This document shows positions 36,409-46,303 of a stretch of 64,000 nt of DNA, one piece after another. The stretch spans positions 1,364,001 to 1,428,000 of the forward strand of contig NZ_CP119794.1 of NCBI RefSeq assembly GCF_029338315.1, given 5' to 3'. Below the pieces are notes generated by a model that saw nothing but the letters and a program-made list of their open reading frames with translations, searched no databases and was not told the origin of the DNA. Numbering within the stretch: the stretch's first letter is position 1; every line of letters begins with the position of its first letter. This DNA is from Haloarcula regularis (GTDB taxonomy: Archaea > Halobacteriota > Halobacteria > Halobacteriales > Haloarculaceae). The position numbers and the translations under genes were made by a program.

Positions 36409-36969
36409 TCAGGCACAGTCGACGGCCTCGTCGAAGACCGGCTTCAGCCGACTGATAGTCTGGTCTTCGTGGGCACCGGGGTCCAGATGGAAGTGCGCCA
36501 CCGCGCCCACCTCGCGCAGCTGGCCGGCGAACATGTGGAGGAACTTGAACGCCGACTGGATGTCGGCGAACTGGAGGAGTTCGGTCAGCGAGTCGAAGCA
36601 GACGGCCAGCTGGCTCTCCGGTTCGACGTCGGCCAGGTAGTTGTTGAGGCGCATCCCCAGGCCGGTGATGTCGTTTGGATTGGCCGTCGTGACGAAGACG
36701 CTCTCGGGCAGGTCCTCGTCGCTCGGCCGCCCGAGGCCCGCGCCGTCGCCGACGACGACGATGCCCATCCGGCCGGGGAGAGCGCCGTGGGTCTCGCGCC
36801 AGGACTCGACCAGTTCCGTCGGCGACGCCGAGTAGGTGATTCGCAACACGTCGAGTCGCTGGCGCCTGTCGGCTTCGAGCAGCGAGAGACAGGTCGACTG
36901 CTTCGCGCTGCTCAGCGACGGCGCCATCACGAGGGTGTTCGTCCCGGGCTGGGGGTCCGGTTCTGCCAT
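36409..36969 (-). CDS. Haloarchaeal protein of the DUF7504 type, partner of a KaiC-like ATPase
   Basis: 186 residues. Alternating hydrophobic strands and helices (RLDVLRITYSASPTELVESW, RMGIVVVGDGAGLGRP, QLAVCFDSLTELLQFADIQ, FKFLHMFAGQLREVGAVAHFHLDP) look like the core of a RecA/KaiC fold without a P-loop. The name DUF7504 is from memory. Its ATG (36969) is immediately next to the stop of the KaiC-like gene (36970), so the pair is translated together. Role: likely signalling or regulation with that ATPase; not proven. Confidence 0.72.
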   Translation of the reverse strand: MAEPDPQPGTNTLVMAPSLSSAKQSTCLSLLEADRRQRLDVLRITYSASPTELVESWRETHGALPGRMGIVVVGDGAGLGRPSDEDLPESVFVTTANPNDITGLGMRLNNYLADVEPESQLAVCFDSLTELLQFADIQSAFKFLHMFAGQLREVGAVAHFHLDPGAHEDQTISRLKPVFDEAVDCA

Positions 36970-38511
36970 CTACTGGCCCTCCGGAGAGGTGGGCGACTCG
37001 TGCCGAGGCACACTCGTCCCCGCACCCGGTGGCTGCTGAATCCGCATGTAGGGTTCGTCTTGCACGTACTCGACGAGGCGAGTCGCCCCCATGAATCCAC
37101 TGGGTGACTTCTGTAGTTCCAGGTACTGCAGCCCGTCGTCCGAGACCCACGTCTCCAGGGTCTGCCAGGCTCCGTTCTCGTAGAACGCCGCGAGCTCGTC
37201 CGACAGCGTCGCGGGGTTGAACAGGTACATCGTCGTGTCGTCGGCCCGGTAGAGGTTCTGCTCCTCCCAGAAGCGAACCTGCCGGAGTTCGTCGTTCTCT
37301 AAGACCGGCAGCTGTGACTCGACGTTGAGGACGGTAAACATCGACTGGTCGCCCCGCCGGTCGTCGATGGTCCGGAAGACTCCGGCCGTGTCCTCGTCCT
37401 CGTAGGTGTGGGGTTTGAACACGTTGCGCCGCGTGTTCTCCCAGATGTCGGCGAAGTCGATGAGGAAGAGCCGGTCGTCGTTCAGCATCTCGTCCATGTC
37501 GCCGATGCGGTCGTCGATGATACTGCGCAGCCGCTTGGGCGGCAGTTCCACGGGTGGGGCGATGGCGATGGCCATCCCGTCGTCGACAGCCTGCGCCATC
37601 AGGTTCGTCAGGATAGAGTGGGGACTGGCCTGCCCGTCGTGTTTCAACAGTAAGGTCCCCCCGTAGACGATGCCCCCGCCCATGAGCGCGTCGAGGCCCG
37701 GAATCCCGGTCGCCATGTGGTCCGAGGGGACGAACTCCCCGGGGTGGGTCCGCAGGCGCGGCGAGACGCGGATCCCCGCCGGCGTAAACGTCAGCTCGTG
37801 GATCCGCGAGTCGTGATCGACGCCGCGCATCTTCACCACCTCGAGGAACCGGTGGTAGTCGCCGCCGACGTTCTCACGCCAGAGGCGAAGGACGCCGTGA
37901 GCGTTGAACTGGACCGCGTCGCTGGCAGCCACCGTCTTGACGTCCGACTGGGCCAGCGACGGTTCGGACTCCTCGGCGGTGAACATCGCCGTTGCGCTGA
38001 ACTCGTCGTTGAGGAGGCGAATGAAATCGAGCAGCGTCCGCCGAAAGACGTCCCGGTCGTCCCCGATGGCCGACAGCCCCGACACCGAGTCGAGCACGAC
38101 GCGGTCGGCCGGGGCGAACCGCTCTAAGTACTGGGTGATGTACTTCGACTCGAACGGGGCGGAGTACTCGCCGCCGAGCATCGTGCCGCCCTCGAGTGTC
38201 TCGAGGGTCAGCTCGCGCTCACTGTCGCCGTCGACGGTCTGTCCCGGCGTCGCGTGCAGCGACGTGACGGTGAGATTCTCGTCGTCCATCCGGAAGTCGA
38301 ACGCGGAAAACGAGTCCTCGAGCTCCTCGAACGTCTGCTCGGTGCTGATGAAAAGGCAGTCCTCGCCGCGGTCCAGTCCCGCCTGCAGGAACTGCATCGC
38401 GAGCGTCGACTTCCCCGTCCCCGGCCCCCCGGTGACGAGCACGGTCCGGTTCTCCGGGATCCCCCCGTCGAGGATGTCGTCGAGCGTCTGACTCCCTGTC
38501 TGAACAGGCAT
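36970..38511 (-). CDS. KaiC-type ATPase with second degenerate domain
   Basis: 513 residues. The first domain has a Walker A (GGPGTGKST), Walker B-like VVLDSVSGLS and the RecA-like core, with LTFTPAGIRVSP closing it. The second domain (from about GIPGLDALMGGGIVYGGTLLLKHDG) has lost the P-loop lysine (GGTLLLKHDGQ), so it is probably inactive as an ATPase. Such KaiC-family proteins in haloarchaea act in signalling, with unknown partners. A CTTTTATCC box lies about 30 bases before the ATG at 38511. The partner gene at 36409 follows directly. Confidence 0.9.
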   Translation of the reverse strand: MPVQTGSQTLDDILDGGIPENRTVLVTGGPGTGKSTLAMQFLQAGLDRGEDCLFISTEQTFEELEDSFSAFDFRMDDENLTVTSLHATPGQTVDGDSERELTLETLEGGTMLGGEYSAPFESKYITQYLERFAPADRVVLDSVSGLSAIGDDRDVFRRTLLDFIRLLNDEFSATAMFTAEESEPSLAQSDVKTVAASDAVQFNAHGVLRLWRENVGGDYHRFLEVVKMRGVDHDSRIHELTFTPAGIRVSPRLRTHPGEFVPSDHMATGIPGLDALMGGGIVYGGTLLLKHDGQASPHSILTNLMAQAVDDGMAIAIAPPVELPPKRLRSIIDDRIGDMDEMLNDDRLFLIDFADIWENTRRNVFKPHTYEDEDTAGVFRTIDDRRGDQSMFTVLNVESQLPVLENDELRQVRFWEEQNLYRADDTTMYLFNPATLSDELAAFYENGAWQTLETWVSDDGLQYLELQKSPSGFMGATRLVEYVQDEPYMRIQQPPGAGTSVPRHESPTSPEGQ

Positions 38512-38574
38512 GTGGTTCTATCGGTGGGTCGGACTCCTGGATAAAAGGCGTGATGCCTAACGAGGCACCGCGGC

Positions 38575-39006
38575 TCACTCGATGTGGACGACCAGCACCG
38601 GGACCGGCGAGCTCTCGACGACCCGTTCGGTGACGCTCCCGAGGTTGGCCACGCGGTCGCGGCCGGTCCGGCCGTGGGTCCCCACGGTAATCAGGTCGAT
38701 TCCCTCCTCGTCGGCGTACTCGACGATAGTCTTGTACGGGATGCCCTCGGCCATGGTCGTCCTGACCTCAAGCCCCGCCTCCTCGCCGCGGACGGTGACG
38801 TCGTCGAGCGCCACCTCGCCCTCCTCGCGCAGCGACTCGCGGACGTCCGCTTTGACGTCTTTCTCGGCCGCCTGGTGCAGCCGCTTGTCGACGACATAGA
38901 GGCCGTGTAACACCGCGTCGTTGTCGCGTGCGATGGAGATCGCGTGCGAGATCGTCTCGACAGAGCCCGAACTGCCGTCGGTCGCGACGAGTACGTGGTC
39001 GTACAT
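38575..39006 (-). CDS. Universal stress protein, UspA family
   Basis: 143 residues of the UspA fold. The start [15 protein letters not shown] and the ATP-binding loop [21 protein letters not shown] fit the G-x2-G-x9-G-(S/T) pattern. It probably binds ATP. The ATG at 39006 is preferred over the open codons above, which come from the repeat-rich gap. It lies 64 bases beyond the KaiC-like gene on the same strand but has its own start. Role: stress response of unknown type. Confidence 0.93.
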   Translation of the reverse strand: MYDHVLVATDGSSGSVETISHAISIARDNDAVLHGLYVVDKRLHQAAEKDVKADVRESLREEGEVALDDVTVRGEEAGLEVRTTMAEGIPYKTIVEYADEEGIDLITVGTHGRTGRDRVANLGSVTERVVESSPVPVLVVHIE

Positions 39007-39069
39007 GGGTGCTCGTCCGGGAGTGCGTCCCCGGCCCACATAGTTCTCGGTGGTCGCTCTCACCCGACG

Positions 39070-39395
39070 GGAGTGGTGCCGCGTCGCGCTCGTCGGTTCA
39101 GCGAGGCGCTTTTGTCGAGGGTCCCACCGGAGGCGTGCCTCGCTGCTCGCGGCTTCGCCGCTCGCTTTCCCGAGAGGCGCTCCCTTCGGTCGCGCCCTTC
39201 GCTCACCGCGTCACTTCGAGGCCCTTCGCTTCGCTCAGGCCCTCGCCATTGCTCGCGGGTCACTGCGTTCCCCGCTCGCTTTCGAGGGCCGCTCACTCGC
39301 TGCGCTCGTTCGCGCCCCTCGCTATTGCTCCACGGCTCCCTGCGGTCGCCGTTTCGCTTCGAGGGTCCTCCCTGCGGTCGGACCCTCGCTATCTC
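39070..39395. repeat. Low-complexity palindrome-rich gap before thrS
   Basis: The gap 39007-39432 between the USP and thrS holds no convincing gene. Most of it is a patchwork of short GC-rich palindromic words (CGCTCGCTGCGCTCG-type, CTTCGCTTCGCTC, GCGGCTTCGCCGCTCGC) in varied order, ending in a clear stem (GAGGGTCC 39361-39368 with GGACCCTC 39380-39387). Open frames through it are repetitive and not protein-like. It resembles haloarchaeal intergenic repeats. The TATA-like box for thrS, CTTATC, follows at 39402. Confidence 0.55.
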
Positions 39396-39401
39396 AATAC
39401 A

Positions 39402-39407
39402 CTTATC
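39402..39407 (+). promoter_or_regulatory. TATA-like box for thrS
   Basis: ACTTATCC lies about 26-31 bases before the thrS ATG (39433), at the end of the repeat-rich gap, which fits a leaderless or short-leader transcript. Confidence 0.4.
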
Positions 39408-39432
39408 CCCGGCCGCTATCGTATGCAGGTAT

Positions 39433-41361
39433 ATGAGTACGGTCACGGTCACGCTGCCGGACGGGTCCACCCTCGAGATGGAGTCCGGCAGCACGGTCGA
39501 AGACGTCGCCTACGAAATCGGGCCCGGACTCGGAAAGGACACCGTCGCCGGCGTGGTGGACGGCGACCTAGTCGACAAGCACACGCCCATCGAGACCGAC
39601 GTCACACTGGAGATCGTCACGGAGAGCAGCGAGGAGTACCTCGACGTGCTCCGTCACTCCGCGGCCCACGTCTTCGCCCAGGCACTCCAGCGCGAGTTCC
39701 CCCAGGCGACGCTGACCATCGGACCGTGGACCGACGACGGCTTCTACTACGACATCACCGGCGTCGACTTAGACGAGGACGACTTAGAGACCATCAGCGA
39801 GGAGGCCCAGGCCATCATCGCCGAGGACTACGACATCGAGCGCGAACTGGTCGACCGCGAGGCGGCCTTCGAGCGCTACGAGGACAACCCGTTCAAGCAG
39901 GACATTCTCGAGACGGAGGCCGCCGGCGAGGATCCCGTCTCCTTCTACACGCAAGGCGAGTTCTACGACCTCTGTCAGGGTCCCCACGTCGAGTCGACGG
40001 GCGAGATCGGCGGATTCGCGCTGCTGGAGATCTCCGCAGCCTTCTGGCGTGGCGAGGAGGACAACGAGACGCTGACGCGGGTCTACGGCACCGCCTTCCC
40101 CACCGAAGACGAACTCGACGAGTTCCTCGAGAACCGGCGGAAGGCCAAGGAACGGGACCATCGCAAGATCGGTCAGGAGATGGACCTCTTTTCCATCGAC
40201 GACACGACCGGGCCGGGTCTCCCGCTGTACGAGCCCAACGGCAAGAAGATACTGAACGAGCTGTCGGACTACGTCGCGGGCCTCAACCGCGACGCCGGCT
40301 ACGACGAGGTCGAGACGCCCCACGTCTTCCGCACGGAACTCTGGAAGAAGTCGGGCCACTACGAGAACTACGTCGACGACATGTTCCTGCTGGACGTCAA
40401 CGACGAGGAGTACGGCCTGAAGCCGATGAACTGCCCGGGCCACGCGACCATCTTCGACCAGAAGTCCTGGTCGTATCGCGACCTCCCGGTGCGGTACTTC
40501 GAGGACGGGAAGGTCTACCGCAAGGAACAGCGCGGCGAACTCTCGGGGCTCTCGCGCACGTGGGCATTCACCATCGACGACGGCCACCTGTTCGTCCGGC
40601 CGGACCAGATCGAGACCGAAGTCCTCGCGATCATGGACATCATCCTCGACACGCTGGACACGTTCAACCTCGACTACACGGTCCAGTTCGCCACCCGCCC
40701 CGAGAAGAGCGTCGGCGGCGACGAGATCTGGGAGAAAGCCGAGTCCCAGCTGGAGGCCGTCCTCGAGGGCCAGGACATCGACTACGTCGTCGAGGAGGGC
40801 GACGGCGCCTTCTACGGGCCGAAGATCGACTTCGCGTTCGAGGACGCGCTGGGCCGCCACTGGGACGGCCCCACCGTGCAACTGGACTTCAACATGCCCG
40901 AGCGGTTCGACCTGACCTACACCGGCGAGGACAACGAGGACCATCGCCCGGTCATCATCCACCGAGCGCTCTTTGGCTCCTACGAGCGGTTCTTCATGGT
41001 GCTGACCGAGCACTACAACGGGAAGTTCCCGCCGTGGCTGGCCCCCGAGCAGGTCCGTATCCTGCCGGTCAGCGACGACAACATCCCCTACTGCGAGGAG
41101 ATCGCCGACGAGCTCGGCGACGTCCGCGTCGAGATCGAGGACCGCTCGTGGACCGTCGGCCGCAAGATCCAGCAGGCCCACGACGACCGGGTGCCCTACA
41201 TGCTCATCATCGGCGACAACGAGGAAGACGACGGCACGATCTCCGTGCGCGACCGCAAGGAAAACGAGGAGAAGGACGTCGACCTCGGCGAGTTCCGCGA
41301 CCACCTCCACACCGAGATCGACCAGAAGCGGACCGCAGTCACCTTCTTTGCCGGCCGGTAG
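39433..41361 (+). CDS. thrS: Threonyl-tRNA synthetase
   Basis: 642 residues with the full bacterial-type plan: a TGS domain (about 1-62), an editing domain with HSAAH ([12 protein letters not shown]) and CQGPHV for deacylation of Ser-tRNA(Thr), the class II catalytic core with [10 protein letters not shown] and the motif 2 region [13 protein letters not shown], motif 3 in [14 protein letters not shown], and the anticodon-binding domain (from about 545, [13 protein letters not shown]). Archaea of many lineages carry an archaeal editing domain instead; haloarchaea have the bacterial type, as here. The start [13 protein letters not shown] at 39433 is typical of the TGS domain. Confidence 0.98.
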   Translation: MSTVTVTLPDGSTLEMESGSTVEDVAYEIGPGLGKDTVAGVVDGDLVDKHTPIETDVTLEIVTESSEEYLDVLRHSAAHVFAQALQREFPQATLTIGPWTDDGFYYDITGVDLDEDDLETISEEAQAIIAEDYDIERELVDREAAFERYEDNPFKQDILETEAAGEDPVSFYTQGEFYDLCQGPHVESTGEIGGFALLEISAAFWRGEEDNETLTRVYGTAFPTEDELDEFLENRRKAKERDHRKIGQEMDLFSIDDTTGPGLPLYEPNGKKILNELSDYVAGLNRDAGYDEVETPHVFRTELWKKSGHYENYVDDMFLLDVNDEEYGLKPMNCPGHATIFDQKSWSYRDLPVRYFEDGKVYRKEQRGELSGLSRTWAFTIDDGHLFVRPDQIETEVLAIMDIILDTLDTFNLDYTVQFATRPEKSVGGDEIWEKAESQLEAVLEGQDIDYVVEEGDGAFYGPKIDFAFEDALGRHWDGPTVQLDFNMPERFDLTYTGEDNEDHRPVIIHRALFGSYERFFMVLTEHYNGKFPPWLAPEQVRILPVSDDNIPYCEEIADELGDVRVEIEDRSWTVGRKIQQAHDDRVPYMLIIGDNEEDDGTISVRDRKENEEKDVDLGEFRDHLHTEIDQKRTAVTFFAGR

Positions 41362-41419
41362 CGGAACGACCCCCGACCGGGGAGCGTGGGTTTTTACGTC
41401 GGACGGTTGACGAGGGGAC

Positions 41420-42460
41420 ATGGACGACTCGGCCGACCAGCCGAGCGACACGATAGAGGAACGGGCCGAGGAGAGCACGCAGTTCCTCTGGCTCTTGCTC
41501 GACGCCGACAGGCGCGTCGTCGCAGGCGTCTTCTCGGCCGTCCTGTTCGTCGCCGTCGTTGCCGCCGGCGTGCTCCACCCGACGCCGGCACAGACGCTGC
41601 TCACGCGGGGCGACCCCGTCGAGACGCTCTACCAGGCGCTCATCACGGGCACCATCACCGGCGTGACCCTCGTCCTGACGCTGAGTCAGCTGCTCCTCTC
41701 ACAGGAGCTGGGCGCCGTCGGCGACCAGCGCGACCGGATGGAGGGCGCGATGCGGTTCCGGGACGACGTCGCCGACGCCGTCGGGACGACGGTGAGTCCG
41801 GCCGAGCCCTCGGCCTTCCTGCGCTCGCTGGTCCGGGCGACGGGCGAGCAGGCCGAGACGATCCGGGACAGCGTCGAGGAGAGCGACCTGAGCGAGGACG
41901 CGAAGACGTCGCTGACGCGGTACGTAGACTCCGTCGTGGGGAACGCCGAGACGGTCACCGACGCGCTCGAGGGGGCCACCTTCGGGGAGTTCGACCTGCT
42001 GAAGGCCGCCCTGAACTACAACTACTCCTGGAAGCTCTACGCGGCCCGGCGCATCCGCGAGGAGCACGCCGACGCGCTCCCGGCCGACGTCGACGACCAG
42101 CTCGGGGACCTGGCCGAGACCCTGGAACTGTTCGGCCCCGCCCGCGAGCACTTCAAGACGCTGTACTTCCAGTGGGAGCTGTCGAACCTCTCGCGGGCGC
42201 TCCTGTACGTCGCGGTGCCGGCCCTGGCCGTCGCCATCGTCGCGCAGGTGTTCTTCGACCCGCGGGACTTCACGGGAGTCACGGCCGGCGCGGCGGACTC
42301 GCTGTGGATCCTCGCGGCGACGACGACGCTCTCGCTGGCGCCCTTCACCATCCTGCTGGCGTACGTCCTCCGCATCGTGACGATCACCAAGCGGACACTC
42401 TCCATCGGCCCCTTCATCCTCCGGGAGACGGACCGCTCGGTCGACGTCGACTGGGACTGA
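41420..42460 (+). CDS. Predicted membrane protein with long cytoplasmic middle domain
   Basis: 346 residues. Two hydrophobic segments at about 33-52 and 70-95 are followed by a long charged soluble region (about 100-255: DAVGTTVSPAEPSAFLRSLVRATGE, GNAETVTDALEGATFGEFDLL) and two more hydrophobic segments at about 255-275 and 292-320. It ends RETDRSVDVDWD. No catalytic motif. It lies between thrS and the SLC13 permease, on the same strand with 50 bases to the permease. Role unknown; a channel-like or sensor protein is conceivable. Confidence 0.72.
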   Translation: MDDSADQPSDTIEERAEESTQFLWLLLDADRRVVAGVFSAVLFVAVVAAGVLHPTPAQTLLTRGDPVETLYQALITGTITGVTLVLTLSQLLLSQELGAVGDQRDRMEGAMRFRDDVADAVGTTVSPAEPSAFLRSLVRATGEQAETIRDSVEESDLSEDAKTSLTRYVDSVVGNAETVTDALEGATFGEFDLLKAALNYNYSWKLYAARRIREEHADALPADVDDQLGDLAETLELFGPAREHFKTLYFQWELSNLSRALLYVAVPALAVAIVAQVFFDPRDFTGVTAGAADSLWILAATTTLSLAPFTILLAYVLRIVTITKRTLSIGPFILRETDRSVDVDWD

Positions 42461-42510
42461 GAGCCCGGTGGCCTACGGTTTTTTCTACCCAACGGTCGTC
42501 TCGCCGACAC

Positions 42511-44435
42511 ATGACGCCCCTGTCGACCGGCGCGCTCATCGTGTTCGCGCTGGTCGGGGCCGCTCTGGTGCTGTTCGTCACCGAGTGGCTCCCACCGGAC
42601 ATGACCGCCATCGCCGTCCTGGTCGCGCTCGCGGTGCTCGAGCCCCACACCGGCGTCTCCCCACGGGCGGCCATCGAGGGCTTTGCCAGTCCGGCCGTCG
42701 TCACCATCGTCGCGATGTACATCCTGAGCGCGGGCGTCGAGGACGCCGGCATCGTCGACTGGCTGGGCGGGAAGCTGGCGACGGCGACCGGCGGCGACGA
42801 GCGCCGCCTGCTTGCCGCCGTCGTCGGGACGACGGGCGTGAGCGCGGGTTTCGTCAACAACACGCCCGTCGTCGCCATCTTCATCCCGCTGGTGACCGGG
42901 CTGTCGGACCGCTACGGGCTCTCGCCCTCGCGGCTCCTGCTGCCCCTCTCCTACGCCGCGATGCTCGGCGGGACGCTCACCCTCGTGGGGACCGCGACGA
43001 ACCTGCTGGCGAGCGACTTCGCCGCCCAACTGCTCGGACGGCGCCTCTCGATGTTCACGCTGACACCCGTCGGCGTGGTGGTCCTGCTCGTCGGCGTCGC
43101 CTACCTCCTGACCGTGGGCCGGTGGCTGGTCCCCGAGCGGGTCCACCCCGCGGCGGACTTCACCGAGGAGTTCGACATGGACCGGTACCTCGCGCAGTTG
43201 CAGGTCCGCGAGTCCTCGCCGCTCGTCGGCCTGACCGTCTCGGAGGCGCTCGACCGGACGGTCCCCGACGAGGTTCGTGCCACCGCCGCCGAGACGCTGG
43301 GCGAGCCACTCCGGCTGACGCCGACATCGAGGCCGTCGCCGCGGTCAGGAGCCTCGTCGACGTCGACGTCCTCCAAGTCGACCACGACGGCGACTCCTTC
43401 TTCGCGACGGCCACCGACCGGCCCCTCGAAGCGGGGGACGTCCTGACGGTCCGGGGGAGTCGCCAGTCCGTCAACCGCTTCGGGGAGTCGTTCGGCCTGC
43501 GCCAGCTGCCCCGGGAGTCCGTGACCGAGGAACTGCTCGCGGAGAGCGGGCACGCCGGTATCCTCGCTGAAGCCGTCGTCCACGGGGAGTCCAGGCTCCG
43601 CGGGCGGACGCTGGCCGACGCGCAGCTGCGCTCGCGCTTCGACGTGACGGCGCTTGCCATCCGACGGGGCGACAGCATCGTCAGGGAGGACCTCGCCGGC
43701 GTCACGCTGGAGGCAGGCGACACACTTCTCGTCCAGACACCCATCGACGAGATACTCCACTTAGACGAGGAGGGCTATCTCTCGCTCACCGAGGGGCCGC
43801 CGGAGCTGTTCGACGTCATCCACGACGTGGAACCGCCCGACCTCGACGCCGGGGCCTTGCTCCCGGTCGGTATCTTGCTCGCGGCCATCGCGCTCGCCGC
43901 GCTCGACGTCGTCCCCATCTACATCGCCGCGCTCGGGGGCGTCGTTGCGATGGTCGCGATGAACCGGCTGAGCGCCTCGCGGGCCTACGATGCGGTCAGC
44001 TGGAACGTCGTCTTCCTGCTGGCCGGCCTCCTGCCGCTCGGCCTGGCGATGCGCGAGACGGGCGGCGCGGCGTTCGTCGGCGAGTTGCTCGTCGGGGTGG
44101 CCGGCCTCCTCCCGCCGCTGTTCGTCCTTGCGCTGTTCTACCTCGTGACGGCCCTCGTCGCCGCGATCATCACGCCCGTGGCAACCGTCGTGCTGATGAT
44201 TCCCATCGCCGTCGCCACCGCCACCCGGACCGGCGTCGCCGGCTTCCCGTTCCTGCTCGTGGTCACCTTCGCCGTGGCCCACGCGTTCGTCACCCCCATC
44301 GGGTACCAGACGAACCTCATGGTCTACGGGCCCGGCGGCTACCGGTTCACCGACTTCCTCCGGGTCGGGGTCCCCCTGCAGTTGCTCCTCTGTGTGGTCA
44401 CCACCCTTGCGGTGGCGTTCGTCTGGCCGCTGTGA
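42511..44435 (+). CDS. SLC13/DASS-family permease with TrkA-C domains (frameshifted near 43313)
   Basis: The first part has membrane helices with the DASS motif GFVNNTPVVAIFIPLV and ...GGTLTLVGTATNLLASDF. It then enters a TrkA-C-like pair of soluble domains (SPLVGLTVSEALDRTVP; VLQVDHDGDSFFATATDRPLEAGDVLTVRG), and the membrane core returns, with the second conserved block (ATVVLMIPIAVATATRT, YQTNLMVYGPGGYRF). This is the usual haloarchaeal SLC13-RCK_C layout (about 641 residues). At about 43313 the frame breaks after GEPLR: the next frame resumes at once with ADADIEAVAA. A missing G (GGG read as GG) would fix it. A Na+-coupled dicarboxylate, sulfate or similar anion symporter is likely; the substrate is not given by sequence. 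Confidence 0.8.
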
Positions 44436-44447
44436 CCCACGGGGACG

Positions 44448-44453
44448 CTTAAG
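44448..44453 (+). promoter_or_regulatory. TATA-like box for the ABC transporter operon
   Basis: CTTAAG at 44448-44453 lies about 25-30 bases before ATG 44478, which suits a leaderless transcript for the ATPase and permease genes. Confidence 0.4.
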
Positions 44454-44477
44454 AGTCGTAACCGCGTACTGACACGT

Positions 44478-45464
44478 ATGGCCGCCATCGAGGTCGACGG
44501 GCTCACCAAGGTCTACGGGGAGACGGTGGCCAACGACGACCTCACGTTCTCGGTCCGCGAGGGCGAGATTTTCGGGTTCCTGGGCCCCAACGGGGCTGGA
44601 AAGAGCACCCTCATCAGAATGTTGCTGGGCTTCCAGTCGCCGACGGCGGGGTCGGCGACGGTGCTGGGGCGCGACGTCCGCGACGAACAGGCGCTGCTCG
44701 AGGCGAAAGCCGACGTCGGCTACCTGCCGGCCACGCCCGGGTTCGACGAGGGCGTGACCGGTCGGACCTTCCTCGACTACCAGGCCGAGCTCAAGGGCGA
44801 CGAGCGCCGCGGGGAACTGCTGGACCTGTTCGACCCGCCGCTCGACCGGAAGATACGGGCCTACTCGACGGGCAACAGGCAGATGCTCGCCATCGTCCAG
44901 ACGTTCATGCACGACCCCGACCTGGTCATCATGGACGAGCCGACCTCCGGCCTGGACCCGCTGAAACAGGAGCACTTCAACGACTTCCTCCGGCGGGAGC
45001 GCGACCGAGGGCTCACTGTCTTCTTCTCGTCGCACATCCTCGGCGAGGTCCGGCGAGTCTGTGACCGCGTCGGCATCATCCGCGAGGGACATCTCGCCGC
45101 CCTCGAGGACGTCGAGGACCTCCTGGCGCGTGGCGGGAAGCGGGTCCGCGTGACAACGGCCGACCCCGTCGACGCCGCCGACTTCGAGTTCCCCGGCGTC
45201 CGCGACGCCGAGTTCGTCGGCCGGCAGGCCCAGTTCACGTTCACCGGCGATTACGACGACCTGGTCGCCCACCTCACCGGGTACGACCTGGTCGACCTCG
45301 AGATCGAGGAACCGCCGCTCGAGGACGTCTTCATGCACTTCTATGGCGACGCACCCGTCGATACTGCGTCGGAGCGGAACGGGGACACAGCCACCGGGTC
45401 CGGCGACGACCCGGACGCCGGGAGGGACGCGGCAGTGACCGGCATGGAGGCGGACGATGTTTGA
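44478..45464 (+). CDS. ABC transporter ATP-binding protein
   Basis: 328 residues with Walker A GPNGAGKST, Walker B LVIMDEPTSGLD, and a switch His in SSHILGEV. The signature motif is YSTGNRQ, a variant of LSGGQ (loss of SGG), common in ABC-2-type exporter ATPases. The C-terminal part (from about 215) is a TRAM-like or regulatory extension ending with an acidic tail (GNGDTATGSGDDPDAGRDAA). It overlaps the permease gene by eight bases (45457-45464). Together they form an exporter or an ABC-2-type system for a lipid, glycan or antibiotic; the substrate is not known. Confidence 0.93.
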   Translation: MAAIEVDGLTKVYGETVANDDLTFSVREGEIFGFLGPNGAGKSTLIRMLLGFQSPTAGSATVLGRDVRDEQALLEAKADVGYLPATPGFDEGVTGRTFLDYQAELKGDERRGELLDLFDPPLDRKIRAYSTGNRQMLAIVQTFMHDPDLVIMDEPTSGLDPLKQEHFNDFLRRERDRGLTVFFSSHILGEVRRVCDRVGIIREGHLAALEDVEDLLARGGKRVRVTTADPVDAADFEFPGVRDAEFVGRQAQFTFTGDYDDLVAHLTGYDLVDLEIEEPPLEDVFMHFYGDAPVDTASERNGDTATGSGDDPDAGRDAAVTGMEADDV

Positions 45465-46245
45465 GGTGACCCGCTACGAGGCCAACCGCCGCGTCCGGAG
45501 CACGCTGGCGCTCGCGGTCGGTCTCGGGCTCTTTGGCCTGCTCGTCATCGGTATCTTCCCGTCGGTGGAGGCGTCCGGCGTCGACTTCGAAGCCTACGTC
45601 GAGAGCCTCCCGGACGCGTTTCAGGAGAGCTTCGGCGGGGGCGCCTTCGGAACCATCGAGGGATTTCTCGCCGCCGAGTTCTACCAGTTCGTCTGGGTCC
45701 TGCTGTTTGGCCTCTACATGGCCTACACCGCCGGCGGGGCCATCGCCGGCGACGTCGAAAACGGCCGGCTCGACCTCCTGCTTGCCACACCCGTCTCCCG
45801 CTCGCGCGTCGTCGTCGAAACGTACCTCTCACTGCTGACGCCCATCGTCGTCCTCAACCTCCTGATGCCGCTGTTTGTCTACGCCGCGGTGCTCCTCATC
45901 GGGGAATCCATCCACGTCGTCGACCTCGTGATGGTCCACCTGCTCTCGGTCCCGTACCTGCTTGCCTGTACCAGCATCGGGATGCTGCTCTCGGTCCTGG
46001 TTCCCCGCGGTGATCTGGCCCAGCGGGGCGGTATCGCGACCGTTTTCCTGCTTTTCGTCTTCGACTCGGTGACCGCCGCCACCGACTTCGAGGCGCTCGG
46101 AGCCGTCTCGCCCACGCGCTACTACGACACGACCGAGATTCTCGTCGACCAGACCTACGATGTCGCCGGGGCCATCGTCCTCCTGCTAGCCGCGTTCGTC
46201 CTGCTCGCCGTCACACGGGCGCTCTTCCTCAGGGCCGACCTATGA
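45457..46245 (+). CDS. ABC-2-type transporter permease
   Basis: 262 residues with about six membrane helices: RSTLALAVGLGLFGLLVIGIF, YMAYTAGGAIAGDVENGRLDLLLATPVSRSRVV, and YLSLLTPIVVLNLLMPLFVYAAV among them. A GDVENGRLDLLLATPVSRSRVV loop is the ABC-2 permease signature region. It overlaps the ATPase gene by eight bases, so they are coupled. The CARDB-type surface protein gene follows 58 bases later and may depend on this exporter, but the connection is by proximity. Confidence 0.86.
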   Translation: MFEVTRYEANRRVRSTLALAVGLGLFGLLVIGIFPSVEASGVDFEAYVESLPDAFQESFGGGAFGTIEGFLAAEFYQFVWVLLFGLYMAYTAGGAIAGDVENGRLDLLLATPVSRSRVVVETYLSLLTPIVVLNLLMPLFVYAAVLLIGESIHVVDLVMVHLLSVPYLLACTSIGMLLSVLVPRGDLAQRGGIATVFLLFVFDSVTAATDFEALGAVSPTRYYDTTEILVDQTYDVAGAIVLLLAAFVLLAVTRALFLRADL

Positions 46246-46303
46246 ACGTGACAAACACTTTTCACCTCGCCCGTCGTCTATCGACCATCGAAACCCGAAC
46301 GCG

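Noticed and set aside
39070..39395. CRISPR array before thrS
   Set aside because: There is no repeat of constant length with unique spacers; the words vary in order and spacing.
41386..43446. Single long frame joining the thrS 3' gap to the SLC13 permease
   Set aside because: The first half is the antisense-like shadow of the membrane gene at 41420; the permease starts at 42511.
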